Shown here: piece after piece, positions 54,357 through 64,000 of the stretch
How the letters are laid out: each line of letters opens with the position of its first letter
Numbering within the stretch: position 1 is the stretch's first letter
Source of the DNA: Pedobacter nutrimenti
GTDB lineage: Bacteria > Bacteroidota > Bacteroidia > Sphingobacteriales > Sphingobacteriaceae
Reading direction: 5' to 3'
DNA length: 64,000 nt
Assembly: GCF_003208655.1 (NCBI RefSeq)
Contig: NZ_QKLU01000001.1
Coordinates: forward strand, 682,001-746,000
Notes under the pieces: model-generated
The model's database searches: none
Told to the model about the DNA's origin: nothing
Seen by the model: the letters and a program-made list of their open reading frames with translations, nothing else
Program-made: the position numbers and the translations under genes

Positions 54357-55889
54357 ATGAACAATATTAAAAAATACAAAGAGATGAAATCCTATATACG
54401 AATTACCTTATTTGCCGCTGTCCTTACACTGGTTTTTACCAGTTGCAAAAAGGAATTGACAACGGCCCCCACCAATGCTGTTTCTGAAAACCAGGTTTAC
54501 AGCAGTGCAGACAATATAGAAACTGTACTTAATGGAACATGGGCTTATATGAATGATACTTTTTTTACGTATGCCAACCCCGGTTACACCACCATTTTAA
54601 GAACCAGTGATGCCATGGGCGATGATGTTGCCATTATTACCAATAAGTACGGCTATCGGGATGCGTACCAGTTTACCCAGGCCAACAACCAGACACGCCT
54701 GAATGCCATGTGGACCATTCTTTATAAGGTTATTGACAACTGCAATAACATTATCGCCAAGACAGATGCAGCGAGTGGTTCTGAAGACAAAAAAGCACAA
54801 GTCAAAGGACAAGCTTATGCACTTCGGGCCAATAGCTATTTAAACCTCGCTACTTATTATCAGTTTTCTTACCTGAAAGACCCTCAGGCAAAGGCGGTAC
54901 CTCTATATACAACACCTACTGTGGGCTCCACAGAAGGCAAGGCCAAGTCCAGCCTGGAAGAGGTATACCAGCTCATTACTTCTGATTTGAACCAGGCCGA
55001 AAAACTACTGGCAGGTTATTCAAGACCACAAGCTTCTAAATTTAAAATCAATATCGATGTGGTTCATGGTTTACAGGCTAGAACTTATCTGAATATGGGG
55101 AACTGGGCACTGGCAGCTGAAAAGGCAGCTGCTGCAAGAAAAAATTATCCCTATATGAGCTCAACAGCTTATTATAATGGGTTTAACGAGCTGAGTAATG
55201 AAGAGTGGATCTGGGGCCATGGACAAAAACCAGATCAAAGCAATGCCAGTTATACATTCAATTTTCTGGATGTCAGCTCCTCTTCCTCCTATTATTATAG
55301 TTTTATGGCGGATCCCAATTTTAAAACTTTATTTGACGACAACGACATCAGGAGCAAACTTTTCTCCTGGGACGGAAGACCCGGCCGTGAAGGTTACCTG
55401 CGTTATGCTAAATTTAAGTTCCGGGCAGATCAGACAGGTGATATTGTTTTAATGAGGGCTTCTGAGATGACTTTAATTCAGGCAGAAGCTGCTGCAAGAA
55501 ATTCAGATTTAACCGGTGCGGCTGGCTACCTCAACGATTTAAGGGCAGCCAGAAAGGCCAATCTATTTGATGTTACCGGAAAAAGCAAAGAAGATGTAAT
55601 TTCAGCAATTCTTATAGAAAGAAGAAAGGAACTGTGGGGCGAAGGCTTCTCTCTTTCGGATATCCTCAGAACACAAACAGCCGTAAAAAGACTAAGTTAT
55701 AACGATGCCAAAGGAGATCCGCTTCAGGTAAGTATAACCACGCCTGATGGGACCGTTAAAACTGTTGCTGCAAAACAACATACCACTTTGAAATTTCCTG
55801 ATGGAAGTCCATTTGTGCCCAACAGTTCTTATTATCTGTTTAACATCCCTCAATCAGAGCTCAACACCAATCCAAACCTGAGCAATTAA
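54357..55889 (+). CDS. SusD/RagB-family nutrient-binding lipoprotein
   Basis: 510 residues with a lipoprotein signal ending VFTSC; an inner ATG at 54384 (MKSYIRITLF) gives the usual signal length and may be the true start. The TPR-based SusD fold is indicated by VLNGTWAYMNDTF, KGQAYALRANSYLNLATYYQFSYL, LRASEMTLIQAEAAAR and AILIERRKELWGEGFSLSDILRT. It forms the lid of the SusC channel at the cell surface. Its stop codon is part of a strong terminator stem. Confidence 0.94.
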   Translation: MNNIKKYKEMKSYIRITLFAAVLTLVFTSCKKELTTAPTNAVSENQVYSSADNIETVLNGTWAYMNDTFFTYANPGYTTILRTSDAMGDDVAIITNKYGYRDAYQFTQANNQTRLNAMWTILYKVIDNCNNIIAKTDAASGSEDKKAQVKGQAYALRANSYLNLATYYQFSYLKDPQAKAVPLYTTPTVGSTEGKAKSSLEEVYQLITSDLNQAEKLLAGYSRPQASKFKINIDVVHGLQARTYLNMGNWALAAEKAAAARKNYPYMSSTAYYNGFNELSNEEWIWGHGQKPDQSNASYTFNFLDVSSSSSYYYSFMADPNFKTLFDDNDIRSKLFSWDGRPGREGYLRYAKFKFRADQTGDIVLMRASEMTLIQAEAAARNSDLTGAAGYLNDLRAARKANLFDVTGKSKEDVISAILIERRKELWGEGFSLSDILRTQTAVKRLSYNDAKGDPLQVSITTPDGTVKTVAAKQHTTLKFPDGSPFVPNSSYYLFNIPQSELNTNPNLSN

Positions 55890-55925
55890 AAACAAAAGCT
55901 GTCCCGAAAAGACAGCTTTTGTTTT
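55889..55925 (+). terminator. Strong rho-independent terminator after susD
   Basis: Perfect stem of at least 15 bp: AAAACAAAAGCTGTC at 55889-55903 with GACAGCTTTTGTTTT at 55911-55925, 7-base loop, starting in the susD stop codon. Its 3' arm also contains the -33 TTTTG of the thi operon promoter. Confidence 0.92.
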
Positions 55926-55948
55926 TATCAATAAGTTTTCTACCTTAG
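55918..55948 (+). promoter_or_regulatory. Predicted promoter of the thiamine operon
   Basis: TTTG at 55918-55921 (inside the susD terminator), a 19-bp spacer and TACCTTAG at 55941-55948 (one mismatch to TAnnTTTG). The start would fall just at the 5' end of the riboswitch aptamer. Confidence 0.65.
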
Positions 55949-55952
55949 TCAA

Positions 55953-56024
55953 ACTTTAGGGGTGCCTTAGTGCTGAGAAATACCCTTTGAACCTGATGCG
56001 GTTAGTACCGCCGAAGGGAAAAGT
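55953..56024 (+). promoter_or_regulatory. TPP riboswitch (THI element)
   Basis: The conserved aptamer elements are in order: GGGGTGCC at 55959-55966, CTGAGA at 55973-55978, ACCC, TGAACCTGAT ending 55996, then GGTTAGTACCGCCGAAGGGAA. P1 is ACTTT/AAAGT at the ends. It controls the thi operon in response to thiamine diphosphate. A 5-bp stem (56040-56054, GTGCC/GGCAC) follows before thiS; no clear terminator is seen, so translational control is favoured. Confidence 0.95.
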
Positions 56025-56090
56025 AAGATGAATCGCTGTGTGCCTACCGGGCACTCCTAATTCATTCCTAAAGTGCTAATCAGAACAGGA

Positions 56091-56294
56091 ATGAAAATCA
56101 AAATCAACAACCAGGAAAAAGAAGTTGCAGAAAACATTACCCTGCAAAACATAGTCTCGGACTATTTAGGCGAAAAGCAGAATGGCACAGCTGTAGCGGT
56201 CAATCAATCCGTAATCAGCCGGCCCCTTTATGGCAGCTACACCCTGAGGGACAATGACGATATTTTAATCATTAAAGCCACACAGGGAGGATAG
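56091..56294 (+). CDS. thiS: Sulfur carrier protein ThiS
   Basis: 67 residues from the ATG at 56091 (MKIKINNQEKE); the longer frame from 56073 is not needed. Ubiquitin-like fold ending in the required Gly-Gly (KATQGG), which ThiF adenylates and converts to a thiocarboxylate as sulfur donor for the thiazole ring. It is first in the operon, directly after the TPP riboswitch, and thiC begins 3 bp after its stop. Confidence 0.95.
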   Translation: MKIKINNQEKEVAENITLQNIVSDYLGEKQNGTAVAVNQSVISRPLYGSYTLRDNDDILIIKATQGG

Positions 56295-58093
<1,799 letters not shown>

Positions 58094-58094
<1 letters not shown>

Positions 58095-58693
58095 TGCAGG
58101 TTATTGTGGTATCCAATCCGGCTTCCTTAAACAGGGAGCCGGAAATTATCAATGCATTTTTTGAGCATGGCCTTTCTGTTTTTCACTTGCGCAAACCGGA
58201 TTATACCAGGGAGCAATTGGCCTTACTTATCCAGCAGATCAAAACAGAGTACCATTCTAAAATTGCATTACACCATCACCATGAACTGATCAATGAATAT
58301 AAAATCCGCAGATTACACTATCCTGAAAAATTAAGAAAAGAATGTCCCGGGCTTTTGAAAAAACCAGGTTATACTTACTCCACTTCCATCCATAACCTTG
58401 CAGAATATGAACGGATTTCAGACCTGTTTGACTACGTTTTACTCGGACCGGTATTTGATAGCATTAGTAAAAAAGGATATAAATCAATAGATCAATCAAA
58501 TCACCCTAACAAACTGTATAACAAAAAGATGAATATAATTGGAATTGGCGGTATAACCCAAAGTAATGGAAAAAAAGCGTTGGAATATGGCTTCAACGGA
58601 CTTGCTTTAATGGGTTACTTATGGCAAATGGAACGGCCTGAAGAAAATTTCAAACAATTGTTAAACTCATGGAATACCAAAGAAATATTGTAA
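58094..58693 (+). CDS. ThiE/TenI-like protein (divergent)
   Basis: 199 residues with a TIM-barrel fold like thiamin phosphate synthase: MQVIVVSNPAS, FFEHGLSVFHLRKPDYTREQL, YVLLGPVFDSISKKGY and GIGGITQSNGKKALEYGFNGLALMGYLWQ. Compared with canonical ThiE it has FHLRKPDY in place of the QxRxK segment and lacks a clear HLGQ-type aspartate region. TenI-type thiazole tautomerase activity is possible and would fit the ThiG product step; it may also be a degenerate ThiE. A true ThiE is encoded two genes downstream. Confidence 0.75.
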
Positions 58694-59418
58694 CGAGTAT
58701 TGCAGGACTGGACCCTTCGGGCGGGGCTGGTATACTGGCCGATATCAAAACCTTTGAGCAGCACCATTGCCTGGGCTTTGGGGTTGCCTCTGCCCTTACC
58801 GCCCAAACAGAAGATCAGTTTTTCGACCTCAAATGGCTCTCCTTTCAACAGATCCTGGTCCAGACTGAACCCCTGATCAAACACTACCATCCAGCCGTAC
58901 TGAAAATTGGCATGATAGAAAACCTGAACGTGATGAACAAACTCATTACCTGGTTAAAGAACTGCTCTCCTGCCCTTAAAATTATCTGGGACCCGGTACT
59001 ATCTGCCAGTTCTGGCTGTACTTTTATTTCAGAAATAGACAAGAACCTTCTGTATCACATTCTCAGTAATATTTATCTTTTAACCCCAAATACAAATGAA
59101 GCACAAAGCCTTAGCGCCCTGGAGAATGAGCAGCAAGCCGCTAAAAAACTAAGCCAATACTGCAATGTATTGCTCAAAGGGGGGCACTCACCAAACCATA
59201 AAGGAACAGATTTACTGTTTTCGGCAGACAAAATCCTTAGCCTGAACGCTTCGACAGATAATTTACCGCAAAAACATGGATCCGGCTGTATTCTTTCCTC
59301 CGCAATAGCGGCCAATGTAGCCAACGGTCTGAGGCTCGAAGAAGCCTGTTTTAAGGCAAAGCGATACACCGAAAAAATCCTCAATAGCAATCACCACTTA
59401 TTGGCCTATCATGCTTGA
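58669..59418 (+). CDS. thiD: Hydroxymethylpyrimidine/phosphomethylpyrimidine kinase ThiD
   Basis: 249 residues of the ribokinase fold: SIAGLDPSGGAGILADIKTFEQ at the start, VLKIGMIEN, IWDPVLSASSG and the anion-hole motif KHGSGCILSSAIAANVA near the C-terminus. It phosphorylates HMP and HMP-P. It starts 25 bases inside the preceding gene and its last 8 bases overlap thiE, marking tight translational coupling. Confidence 0.96.
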   Translation: MEYQRNIVTSIAGLDPSGGAGILADIKTFEQHHCLGFGVASALTAQTEDQFFDLKWLSFQQILVQTEPLIKHYHPAVLKIGMIENLNVMNKLITWLKNCSPALKIIWDPVLSASSGCTFISEIDKNLLYHILSNIYLLTPNTNEAQSLSALENEQQAAKKLSQYCNVLLKGGHSPNHKGTDLLFSADKILSLNASTDNLPQKHGSGCILSSAIAANVANGLRLEEACFKAKRYTEKILNSNHHLLAYHA

Positions 59419-60070
59419 AAAACTACAGTACATCTCTCAGGGAGAAAACGAAAAAGAGCAGCTTAACAACATCAGAAAAGCTTTAGATAATGGCTGTAAC
59501 TGGATACAGTTAAGGTATAAAAACAAACCAGAAACAGAAGTACAGCTATTGGCCGACAAAGTAAAAAAACACATCAGCAGTTTTTCAGCATGTCGTTTCA
59601 TTGTCAATGACTTTCCGGCTGCCGCACTTTCTTCGGGAGCAGAGGGAGTACATTTAGGCCTTCAGGACAGTTCGGTAAAAAAAGCAAGAATATTGCTGGG
59701 ACCGAATAAACTTATCGGAGGCACGGCAAACACCCTGGAAGACCTGATGAAACGGAACGAAGAACAATGCGATTACATTGGTCTTGGGCCCTTCAGGTAT
59801 ACCCCAACCAAATTAAAATTAAGCCCCATTCTGGGCATTGAGGGCTATAAACATTTATTGGAGTCGCTCCGTATACAAAAAATCAATATCCCACCGGTAT
59901 TTGCCATTGGCGGTATAACACCCGGGGATGTAGATGCTTTACTGCAGGCCGGCGTATATGGAATTGCCCTATCTGGATTGATTACCCATCACCCTCACCA
60001 GGCTGAACTTATCAAAAAATTAAAAGAAATCTTATATGGAAAAATTGAATATAGCAGACAAGGAATTTAG
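59411..60070 (+). CDS. thiE: Thiamin phosphate synthase ThiE
   Basis: 219 residues. Couples HMP-PP with the thiazole phosphate. The canonical motifs are present: [16 protein letters not shown] (QxRxK type), [43 protein letters not shown] and [26 protein letters not shown]. These are much better conserved than in the TenI-like gene upstream. thiG begins 35 bases before its stop. Confidence 0.95.
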   Translation: MLEKLQYISQGENEKEQLNNIRKALDNGCNWIQLRYKNKPETEVQLLADKVKKHISSFSACRFIVNDFPAAALSSGAEGVHLGLQDSSVKKARILLGPNKLIGGTANTLEDLMKRNEEQCDYIGLGPFRYTPTKLKLSPILGIEGYKHLLESLRIQKINIPPVFAIGGITPGDVDALLQAGVYGIALSGLITHHPHQAELIKKLKEILYGKIEYSRQGI

Positions 60071-60806
60071 TTCCAGGCTTTTTCTGGGAACCGGAAAATT
60101 TGGATCCATAGCCGAAATGGAGGCCGCTGTACTCGCCTCGGAAACCGAAATGGTGACCATTGCTTTAAAAAGAATAGATGCAGAAACAGAAACAGATACT
60201 TTAACCAGTTGCTTCAAACCACACCATATTAATCTGTTACCTAATACTTCCGGGGCTCGAAATGCAAAAGAAGCTATCTTCGCCGCGCAGCTGGCCAGAG
60301 AAGCGATGGAAACCAACTGGCTTAAGCTTGAAATTCATCCAGACCCAAAATACCTCATGCCCGATGCGCTTGAAACCCTCAGGGCAACAGAAGAACTTGC
60401 AAAAATGGGATTTATCATTTTACCCTATATCCATGCAGACCCGGTCCTCTGCAAACAGCTGGAAAATGCCGGAACAGCAGCAGTGATGCCTCTAGGTGCT
60501 CCTATAGGTACAAACAAAGGTCTAAAGACCATTGACTTTTTAGAGATCATCATTGAACAAAGCAAAGTGCCGGTAATTGTGGACGCAGGTATAGGTGCCC
60601 CCTCCGATGCAGCCAAAGCCATGGAAATCGGGGCAGACGCTGTACTGGTGAACACCGCCATTGCAAGCTCCAAAGACCCTGTGCAAATGGCCCTTGCCTT
60701 TAAACTAGCCGTAACATCCGGAAGAATAGCTTTTCTGGCCGGGACCGGTGCCAGCCGAAACCAAGCTGAGGCCAGCAGCCCACTCACCGCCTTTTTAAAC
60801 CTATAA
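60036..60806 (+). CDS. thiG: Thiazole synthase ThiG
   Basis: 256 residues with an (alpha/beta)8 barrel. Forms the thiazole phosphate from deoxyxylulose phosphate, dehydroglycine and ThiS thiocarboxylate. The Schiff-base lysine is in [15 protein letters not shown] (Lys97). Other marks are [35 protein letters not shown] and [29 protein letters not shown]. It overlaps thiE by 35 bases and is followed 11 bp later by thiH. Confidence 0.97.
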   Translation: MEKLNIADKEFSSRLFLGTGKFGSIAEMEAAVLASETEMVTIALKRIDAETETDTLTSCFKPHHINLLPNTSGARNAKEAIFAAQLAREAMETNWLKLEIHPDPKYLMPDALETLRATEELAKMGFIILPYIHADPVLCKQLENAGTAAVMPLGAPIGTNKGLKTIDFLEIIIEQSKVPVIVDAGIGAPSDAAKAMEIGADAVLVNTAIASSKDPVQMALAFKLAVTSGRIAFLAGTGASRNQAEASSPLTAFLNL

Positions 60807-60817
60807 ATCTGATTTAT

Positions 60818-61957
60818 ATGTTCACCGAACAATTTAACAAGTACAGCTGGGAAATAATAAAACAAAGCATCCTTAACAAAACAGCACATGATGTACGGAT
60901 GGCTTTACAAAAGGAAAAAAGGGACCTTGAAGATTTCAAAGCATTAATTTCTCCTGCCGCTGCCCCCCATCTGGAGGAAATGGCAGTAATAAGTCAAAAA
61001 CTTACGCAGAAACGATTTGGAAAAACCATACAAATGTATATTCCTCTGTACCTGAGCAACGAATGCCAGAACATATGCACGTATTGTGCCTTTAGCCTGG
61101 ACAATAAGATCAGAAGAAAAACCCTCAGCGATGCAGAAATCCTGGAAGAAGTAAGAATGATCAAGAAGATGGGCTACGACCATGTTTTACTCGTGACCGG
61201 CGAGGCAAATCAAACTGTCGGTGTGGAATACCTGAAAAAAGCCATTCGTTTGATTAAGCCTTATTTTTCTAATGTATCACTTGAAGTTCAGCCACTAGAT
61301 ACAACTGATTATACGGAACTTATTGAAGAAGGATTAAATACTGTTTTGGTTTACCAGGAAACCTATCATCAGGAAAATTACAAATTCTATCATCCAAAAG
61401 GGAAAAAATCAAATTTCAATTATCGCCTGGAAACACCCGACAGACTGGGTAAAGCAGAAATACACAAAATTGGACTGGGAACCCTTATTGGACTGGAAGA
61501 TTGGAGAACAGATTGTTTCTTTACCGCCCTTCACCTGAATTACCTGGAAAAGAATTACTGGCAAACCAAATACTCTGTGTCCTTTCCCAGATTAAGACCA
61601 ATTGAACTGGCCGGAACTGAACAAACCGTTTTGAAGGATTACGACAATTACATGAATGACAGGGAGCTCGTTCAGCTGATTTGTGCATGGAGGCTGTTCA
61701 ATACGGAGCTGGAAATTTCCATTTCTACCCGGGAAGAAGAGCGTTTCAGGAACCACCTTGTAAAATTGGGCATCACCAGTATGAGTGCGGGTTCCAAGAC
61801 CAATCCTGGTGGCTATGCAGTGGAGCAAGGCTCCCTGGAACAGTTTGAAATTTCGGACGAACGCAGTGCAGAGGAAGTTGCAGAAATGATTAAAAAACAA
61901 GGATATGAACCCGTTTGGAAAGACTGGGACAAAACATTGGGCGCTAAATTATGTTAA
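60818..61957 (+). CDS. thiH: Tyrosine lyase ThiH (radical SAM)
   Basis: 379 residues. A radical-SAM enzyme that cleaves tyrosine to dehydroglycine for the thiazole ring, the anaerobic-type alternative to glycine oxidase ThiO. The iron-sulfur motif is NECQNICTYC (Cys83, 87, 90, spacing CxxxCxxC). VLLVTGEANQTVGVEYL, YQETYHQENYKFYHPKGKK and FPRLRPIE follow. Ends with KDWDKTLGAKLC. Its last codons overlap thiF by 7 bases. Confidence 0.97.
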   Translation: MFTEQFNKYSWEIIKQSILNKTAHDVRMALQKEKRDLEDFKALISPAAAPHLEEMAVISQKLTQKRFGKTIQMYIPLYLSNECQNICTYCAFSLDNKIRRKTLSDAEILEEVRMIKKMGYDHVLLVTGEANQTVGVEYLKKAIRLIKPYFSNVSLEVQPLDTTDYTELIEEGLNTVLVYQETYHQENYKFYHPKGKKSNFNYRLETPDRLGKAEIHKIGLGTLIGLEDWRTDCFFTALHLNYLEKNYWQTKYSVSFPRLRPIELAGTEQTVLKDYDNYMNDRELVQLICAWRLFNTELEISISTREEERFRNHLVKLGITSMSAGSKTNPGGYAVEQGSLEQFEISDERSAEEVAEMIKKQGYEPVWKDWDKTLGAKLC

Positions 61958-62664
61958 ATAAAGAAGAATTTAAAAGATACCTCAAACAGGTTATGCTGGA
62001 TGATATTGGGTTGGAGGGTCAGAATACATTAAAAAATGCCCGGGTTGCCGTTGTCGGCGCGGGAGGCCTGGGATGCCCGGTATTACAATACCTCAATTCT
62101 ACAGGTATTGGCACTCTAGGTATTATTGACTTCGACGTTGTAGAGGAATCCAACCTGCACCGACAGGTACTATATGGTCAGGCACATATTGGACAAAAAA
62201 AAGCCGAAACGGCCTCCAGACAGCTCGCCGCTCAAAATCCGCATACCGTCTTTGAAGTACATCATGTATTACTTAATGAAGAAAATGTTTCAGAAATCCT
62301 TTCTGCGTACGATGTGATCGTAGATGGCTGCGATAATTTTGCGACCCGTTATGTTGTAAATGACGCCTGTGTCCATTTAGAAAAGCCATTAATTTATGGT
62401 AGTATTTTAGGTTACAATGGTCAGATCGCCGGTTTTAACATCAATGGATCAAAAAACCTCAGGGACCTTTTTGAAGAAGCACCAAACCCTGAAGACGTCC
62501 CGTCCTGTTCTGAAAATGGTGTTTTGGCGACCGTACCAGGCATCATAGGGCTTTTAATGGCCCAGTTTACCATTGATGTTATTTTAAAACGGTTCCTTTT
62601 TCAGGATAAGTTTATCGTGTTTAATACAAGCACAATGGATCGAACGATATTAAGTATTTCTTAA
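61951..62664 (+). CDS. thiF: ThiF/MoeB-type adenylyltransferase
   Basis: 237 residues. Activates ThiS at its Gly-Gly end with ATP. The nucleotide motif is VVGAGGLGCPVLQYL; IIDFDVVEESNLHRQVLY and VDGCDNFATRYVVNDAC follow; the catalytic-type cysteine is in PSCSENGVLATVPGIIG. The CxxC pairs that bind zinc in E. coli ThiF and MoeB are absent, and the protein ends earlier, as in some Bacteroidota versions. Last gene of the operon, followed by a terminator. Confidence 0.93.
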   Translation: MLNKEEFKRYLKQVMLDDIGLEGQNTLKNARVAVVGAGGLGCPVLQYLNSTGIGTLGIIDFDVVEESNLHRQVLYGQAHIGQKKAETASRQLAAQNPHTVFEVHHVLLNEENVSEILSAYDVIVDGCDNFATRYVVNDACVHLEKPLIYGSILGYNGQIAGFNINGSKNLRDLFEEAPNPEDVPSCSENGVLATVPGIIGLLMAQFTIDVILKRFLFQDKFIVFNTSTMDRTILSIS

Positions 62665-62688
62665 AACCGGAACTACAAGTTCCGGTTT
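62664..62688. terminator. Bidirectional terminator after thiF
   Basis: Perfect 10-bp stem AAACCGGAAC / GTTCCGGTTT with a 5-base loop. It starts at the thiF stop and overlaps the stop codon of the convergent aldo-keto reductase gene. Confidence 0.85.
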
Positions 62689-63671
62689 AAAATTTCGTTG
62701 ATTTGCTGAAGTTCTGCCTCTGTGAAAATAATATTATCCAGGCATTTCAGGGAATCGGCCAATTGTTCTGGCTTACTTGCCCCTACCAGAACAGAGCTTA
62801 CCCTCGGATCTTTTAACAACCAGGACAAGGCCATATGCGCTAATTTTTGCCCCCTGCTTTTCGCAAGCGCGTTGAGTTCATGGATTTGCTGCAATTTACT
62901 TTCTGTGATCTGACCGGTCTGTAGAAAACCATGGGCTTTGGCCGCTCTTGAATCGGCTGGAATCCCACTAAGGTATTTATCGGTAAGCAAGCCCTGGGCC
63001 AATGGTGAAAATGGGATACAGCCAACCCCCTGTTGTCCCAAAATATCCATTAATCCATTTTCCACCCAACGTTCAAACATGGAGTATTTGGGTTGATGGA
63101 TAAGACATGGGGTCCCCAGTTCTTTAAGGACTTTAATTGCTTCGGCCGCCTGCTCGGCATTGTAATTCGATATACCGACATAAAGTGCTTTTCCTTGTTT
63201 TACGATCTGGTCCAATGCCATCATCGTTTCGGTAATGGGCGTTTCCGGATCCGGCCTGTGGTGATAAAAGATATCCACATAGTCCAGCTGCATTCTTTTT
63301 AAACTTTGATCCAAACTGGAAACCAGATACTTTTTAGATCCCCAATCTCCATAAGGCCCCTTCCACATGGTATAACCGGCTTTGGTAGAAATGATCATCT
63401 CATCCCTGAACGTTTTAAAGTCTTCTTTTAAAATTTTTCCAAAGTTTTCTTCAGCAGAGCCCGGAGGCGGCCCGTAGTTATTGGCCAGATCAAAATGAGT
63501 AACGCCGTGGTCAAAAGCAAGTTTCAGGATGGCCCTGGAGTTTTCCAGCACATCCACATGACCGAAATTATGCCAAAGCCCCAGGGACAAAGCCGGCAGT
63601 TTTAAGCCACTTTGCCCGCAGCGGCGAAATTGCATTTTCTCGTATCTGTCTTCAGCGGGGATATAAGTCAT
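62673..63671 (-). CDS. Aldo-keto reductase (YghZ/glyceraldehyde-3-phosphate reductase type)
   Basis: 332 residues with an NADPH-dependent TIM barrel: MQFRRCGQSGLKLPALSLGLWHNFG, FDLANNYGPPPGSAEENFG (catalytic Asp/Tyr), STKAGYTMWKGPYGDWGSKKYL with the Lys, YVDIFYHHRPDP, and VSSVLVGASKPEQLADSLKCL. These markers match the YghZ/Gpr group, reported to reduce L-glyceraldehyde 3-phosphate and methylglyoxal. It is convergent with thiF and shares the terminator. A Gfo/Idh/MocA oxidoreductase gene lies upstream on the same strand, separated by its own terminator. Confidence 0.94.
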   Translation of the reverse strand: MTYIPAEDRYEKMQFRRCGQSGLKLPALSLGLWHNFGHVDVLENSRAILKLAFDHGVTHFDLANNYGPPPGSAEENFGKILKEDFKTFRDEMIISTKAGYTMWKGPYGDWGSKKYLVSSLDQSLKRMQLDYVDIFYHHRPDPETPITETMMALDQIVKQGKALYVGISNYNAEQAAEAIKVLKELGTPCLIHQPKYSMFERWVENGLMDILGQQGVGCIPFSPLAQGLLTDKYLSGIPADSRAAKAHGFLQTGQITESKLQQIHELNALAKSRGQKLAHMALSWLLKDPRVSSVLVGASKPEQLADSLKCLDNIIFTEAELQQINEILNRNL

Positions 63672-63703
63672 ATCTTATTATTTTAATGCTAAATAACAAA
63701 AAA

Positions 63704-63720
63704 AGCCCCTAACAGGGGCT
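63704..63720 (-). terminator. Rho-independent terminator
   Basis: 7-bp stem AGCCCCT / AGGGGCT with a 3-base loop; on the minus strand it is followed by seven T residues. It lies 28 bp after the oxidoreductase stop codon. Confidence 0.9.
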
Positions 63721-63747
63721 CTTTCACTCAATTATTATTCTAACCTA

Positions 63748-64000
63748 TTAATAATCATCATTTAATGCAAAGACAGCTTGCCTGGTCATCCATTTACCGC
63801 TGGTAAAATCCGGAAAATCAATTGTTTCATTTCCAAGCTCTATAGACTGCTCACTTAAAGGGGTGATTGCACTCCAGGCGGCCGCATCATACACATCCAA
63901 AGGTGTTGGCGTCCCGCGCTTTACTGACTCAATAAAGGCATGGACCACAAAGAAGTCCATTCCCCCGTGACCTGCACCCTGCGCATCATTACCATACTTT
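63748..64000 (-). CDS. Gfo/Idh/MocA-family oxidoreductase, C-terminal part
   Basis: About 84 codons up to the stop at 63748; the gene continues beyond the right edge of the window, so an apparent ATG at 63960 is internal. The visible sequence GAGHGGMDFFVVHAFIESVKRG followed by TPLDVYDAAAWSAITPLSEQSIELG is the C-terminal domain of Gfo/Idh/MocA proteins, near the GH109-type N-acetylgalactosaminidase group. Substrate not readable from this fragment. Confidence 0.85.
   Translation of the reverse strand, partial: KYGNDAQGAGHGGMDFFVVHAFIESVKRGTPTPLDVYDAAAWSAITPLSEQSIELGNETIDFPDFTSGKWMTRQAVFALNDDY

Noticed and set aside
60425..60889. 154-codon open frame on the minus strand
   Set aside because: Antisense to thiG and the start of thiH.

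Overview
The window looks like chromosomal DNA of a Bacteroidota bacterium, most likely a Pedobacter-like member of the Sphingobacteriaceae. The evidence is a SusC/SusD pair, a FecI-FecR-TonB receptor cassette, several promoters matching the Bacteroidota pattern TTTG-N19-20-TAnnTTTG, a GOB/PEDO-like B3 metallo-beta-lactamase, and moderate GC content with A-rich start regions. I saw no rRNA, tRNA, CRISPR array, transposase or phage gene. The assignment rests on protein families read by eye, not on database searches.

Layout. 1-3.7 kb: the 5' part of katG (cut by the window edge), a small membrane protein and a secreted HExxH protein. 3.8-9.4 kb: an iron-uptake cassette (ECF sigma, FecR, STN-containing TonB receptor, PepSY membrane protein). 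9.4-11.9 kb: a MocR-type regulator divergent from an EamA transporter, with a readable regulatory region between them. 11.9-31.4 kb: mixed single genes and short operons, including two AraC-type regulators, an Ntn-hydrolase/CBM48 fusion, a B3 beta-lactamase, msrA, pectate lyase, a Crp-like regulator with an alpha/beta hydrolase, and a PAP2 phosphatase with an ArnT-like glycosyltransferase. 31.5-41.8 kb: a VOC protein, a second HExxH paralogue, a run of peroxiredoxin, DsbA-like, GH63 and histidine phosphatase genes, a TPR histidine kinase, a third AraC-type regulator and a DUF6624-like protein. 41.8-51 kb: a flavin monooxygenase, a small ECF sigma/anti-sigma pair next to a 23-bp perfect hairpin, a lipoprotein, a GNAT acetyltransferase, a quinone oxidoreductase, an orphan RND pump and a CGWC thioredoxin-fold protein. 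51-55.9 kb: SusC/SusD preceded by a 31-codon reading frame ending in a cysteine cluster. 55.9-62.7 kb: a TPP riboswitch and a compact thiSCEDEGHF operon. 62.7-64 kb: an aldo-keto reductase and the 3' end of a Gfo/Idh/MocA oxidoreductase.

How genes work together. The FecI/FecR/receptor set is a classical cell-surface signalling unit: substrate in the receptor is sensed through its STN domain, passed to FecR and then to the sigma factor. The thi operon carries the pyrimidine branch (ThiC, ThiD), the thiazole branch (ThiS, ThiF, ThiG, ThiH) and the coupling enzyme ThiE, plus a second ThiE/TenI-like protein; its riboswitch follows a promoter whose -33 box lies inside the terminator of susD.

The most promising unexplained element is the cysteine-rich small reading frame at 51049-51144, with its own promoter box and possible alternative hairpins ahead of SusC. 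It is a candidate cysteine-responsive leader for a nutrient transporter. Other regulatory structures are the 44235-44286 hairpin, an 11-bp tandem repeat at 24360-24403 and the direct repeats in the MocR/EamA region.
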